From positions 2,843,001 through 2,907,000 of the forward strand of contig NZ_CP140706.1 of the NCBI RefSeq assembly GCF_034555375.1: 64,000 nt of DNA, read 5' to 3'. The stretch's first letter is position 1, and each line of letters starts with the position of its first letter. Below, piece after piece: positions 62,385 to 64,000 of the stretch. The position numbers and the translations under genes were made by a program. Under the pieces are notes generated by a model. It did not search any database. It saw only the letters and a list, made by a program, of their open reading frames with translations, and was not told the origin of the DNA. The stretch is from Pseudomonas sp. B33.4 (lineage in GTDB: Bacteria; Pseudomonadota; Gammaproteobacteria; Pseudomonadales; Pseudomonadaceae).

Positions 62385-63149
62385 ATGACCGAAGACAGCA
62401 TCAAACGCCGGGCCCGCGGTCTGGACCGGGCGTTCGATATCCTCGATTTCCTCAAGGAGATCGGCCAGCCGCTGCGCCCGAACGACATCGCCAACGGCAT
62501 CGGCAGTCCGAAATCCACGGTCTACGAACTGGTCGCTTCGCTGCTGGAACGACGGATCCTGGAACCGGTGGGCAAGGACGGTCACGTCTATCTCGGCCGG
62601 CAGTTGTACTTTCTCGGTCAGGCGCACCTGCGCCATTTCGATCTCAGTCGCGAGGCCGATCACGCCTTGCAGGAAATCGTCAGCCAGACCCATGAAACCG
62701 CGCAGATGTGCCTGCTCAACGGGCGCAAATACACGGTGGCACTGATGAAGGAAGGCGAGCGGCATTTCCGCATTTCCTCCGACATCGGCGAAAACGCGCC
62801 AATCCCGTGGACCGCTTCCGGACGCCTGTTGCTCGCACACCTGAGCGATCAGCAGATCATCGACCTCATCGACGAAGATGATTACATCCTGCCCGACGGC
62901 GAGCGTTTGCCACTGGAGCGTTTTCTTGGCGAAATCCGTCAGGCCGGCATCGATGGATTTTTCTCTTTCGACAGCGTTGCTGACACCTTTACCCATTGCT
63001 TCGCCGCCCCGGTCAAAGACCCTCAAGGCGTGGCCATTTGCACCTTGTGCATCGTCGCCCCACGGGCCGATGCGAAGAACAATTACAACGACTATCGCCG
63101 GGTTCTGATCGAGAGCGCCAACAGCCTCGCCCGGCGCATCAACGAATAA
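62385..63149 (+). CDS. IclR-family transcriptional regulator
   Basis: The 254-residue regulator has a winged helix-turn-helix (GLDRAFDILDFLKEIGQPLRPNDIANGIGSPKSTVYELVASLLERRIL) and an IclR ligand-binding domain (ALQEIVSQTHETAQMCLLNGRKYTVAL, GENAPIPWTASGRLLLAHL, CTLCIVAPRADAK). It lies between the transporter/RidA genes and the PLP enzyme gene and probably controls both. The ATG at 62385 has GGGA upstream; an ATG 15 bp earlier is possible. Confidence 0.92.
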   Translation: MTEDSIKRRARGLDRAFDILDFLKEIGQPLRPNDIANGIGSPKSTVYELVASLLERRILEPVGKDGHVYLGRQLYFLGQAHLRHFDLSREADHALQEIVSQTHETAQMCLLNGRKYTVALMKEGERHFRISSDIGENAPIPWTASGRLLLAHLSDQQIIDLIDEDDYILPDGERLPLERFLGEIRQAGIDGFFSFDSVADTFTHCFAAPVKDPQGVAICTLCIVAPRADAKNNYNDYRRVLIESANSLARRINE

Positions 63150-63191
63150 TCGCGGCTGCCTGCGGCCGCGAAAAAAGTGAGGAGTTCGACC

Positions 63192-64000
63192 ATGACGACT
63201 GCCATCAATACTGCTGTGGAAAAGGGCGACGCGGCCATTGGCGCACATCTGACGCGTGACGTCAGCCTGCCGGCGCTGGTGCTGCACCGCAAAGCGCTGG
63301 AGCACAACATCCGCTGGATGCAGAAGTTTGTCAGCGACAGCGGCGCGGAACTCGCGCCCCACGGTAAAACCAGCATGACCCCGGCACTGTTCCAGCGTCA
63401 GCTCGACGCCGGCGCATGGGGCATCACCCTCGCCAGCGCGACCCAGACTCGTGCCGCTTACGCCCATGGTGTACGCCGCGTGCTCATGGCCAACCAATTG
63501 GTCGGCACGCCGAACATGGCGTTGATCGCCGATCTGCTCGCCGATCCCGCGTTCGATTTCTATTGCATGGTTGATCACCCGGACAACGTCGCTGATCTCG
63601 GTGCCTACTTCGCCTCGCGTGGGGTGAAGCTGAATGTGATGATCGAATACGGCGTGGTCGGCGGACGTTGTGGTTGCCGCAGCGAGCAGGAAGTCATCGA
63701 ACTGGCCAAGGCCATCAGCGCGCAACCGGCACTGGCCCTGACCGGTATCGAAGGCTACGAAGGGGTGATTCACGGCGATCACGCGGTCAGCGGGATTCGT
63801 GAATTTGCCGCGTCGTTGGTGCGTCTGGCCGTGCAGTTGCAGGACAGCGGTGCGTTTGCCATCGGCAAGCCGATCATCACTGCCTCGGGTTCAGCCTGGT
63901 ACGACCTGATTGCCGAATCGTTCGAAGCGCAGAACGCTGCCGGACGTTTCCTCAGCGTGTTGCGTCCGGGCAGCTATGTCGCTCACGACCATGGCATCTA
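63192..64000 (+). CDS. DSD1-type PLP enzyme (D-serine dehydratase / D-amino-acid deaminase-like), partial
   Basis: The gene runs off the right edge; 269 residues are visible. The alanine-racemase-fold N-terminal domain has LPALVLHRKALEHNIRWMQKF and ELAPHGKTSMTPALF, with the PLP lysine at about 59, then MIEYGVVGGRCGCRSEQE and VLRPGSYVAHDHGI. This is the D-threonine aldolase / D-serine dehydratase-like family. The ATG follows GTGAGGAGTTCGACC, 42 bp after the IclR gene. Together with RidA and the amino-acid importer this suggests D-amino-acid breakdown. Confidence 0.85.
   Translation, partial: MTTAINTAVEKGDAAIGAHLTRDVSLPALVLHRKALEHNIRWMQKFVSDSGAELAPHGKTSMTPALFQRQLDAGAWGITLASATQTRAAYAHGVRRVLMANQLVGTPNMALIADLLADPAFDFYCMVDHPDNVADLGAYFASRGVKLNVMIEYGVVGGRCGCRSEQEVIELAKAISAQPALALTGIEGYEGVIHGDHAVSGIREFAASLVRLAVQLQDSGAFAIGKPIITASGSAWYDLIAESFEAQNAAGRFLSVLRPGSYVAHDHGI

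Overview
The window is a GC-rich chromosomal segment from a Pseudomonas, most likely of the P. fluorescens group. This rests on many REP-type palindrome pairs with the TAGGAGTGAGCCTGCTCGCGAT and GTGGGAGCGAGC cores, on typical Pseudomonas genes (cti, cysI with its DUF934 partner, metH, nfuA, cobE-cobM, cbtAB), and on B12 riboswitches. No rRNA, tRNA, CRISPR array, prophage or transposase gene was seen. The last gene runs off the right edge. All protein calls come from reading translations; no database was searched.

Region by region. (1) 219-5644, minus strand: a six-gene stressosome operon (RsbR-like, RsbS, RsbT, an ATPase-SpoIIE phosphatase) that runs by overlapping codons into a histidine kinase and a receiver-PAS-kinase-receiver hybrid. 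(2) 5893-7688: small stress or envelope-type proteins (DUF4142, DUF465). (3) 7796-12962, minus strand: a HoxX-like protein, a LysR regulator, a fatty-acid-hydroxylase/SRPBCC fusion and a strictosidine-synthase-like beta-propeller. (4) 13258-27446: FecI-type sigma factor, FecR-type regulator, STN-containing TonB receptor, RES-Xre toxin-antitoxin pair, second TonB receptor, and a YejABEF-type peptide ABC importer. Both receptors and the importer carry the same spaced promoter-like block, so this looks like one regulon. (5) 27605-42232: housekeeping genes including sohB, cysI, metH, cti and nfuA. (6) 42382-52893: cobalamin genes, cobM-cobE-cbtA-cbtB leftward and cobW-cobN-chlI/chlD-like rightward. 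Each arm starts at its own B12 riboswitch, and a long nested inverted repeat lies between them. cobN carries an in-frame REP pair. (7) 53069-58378: phospholipase-D-like protein, TerC/CBS membrane protein, StbDE-type toxin-antitoxin, an unknown protein and a thioredoxin-like protein. (8) 58716-64000: polar amino-acid ABC transporter, RidA, IclR regulator and a D-serine-dehydratase-like PLP enzyme, which together look like a D-amino-acid uptake and catabolism unit with a candidate IclR operator in front.

The strongest system-level candidates are the receptor/importer regulon of region 4 and the stressosome coupled to phosphorelay kinases of region 1. The intergenic DNA is shaped by two repeat families: ten paired REPs and five copies of a 130-200 bp element bounded by CCCTCACC...GGTGAGGG ends.
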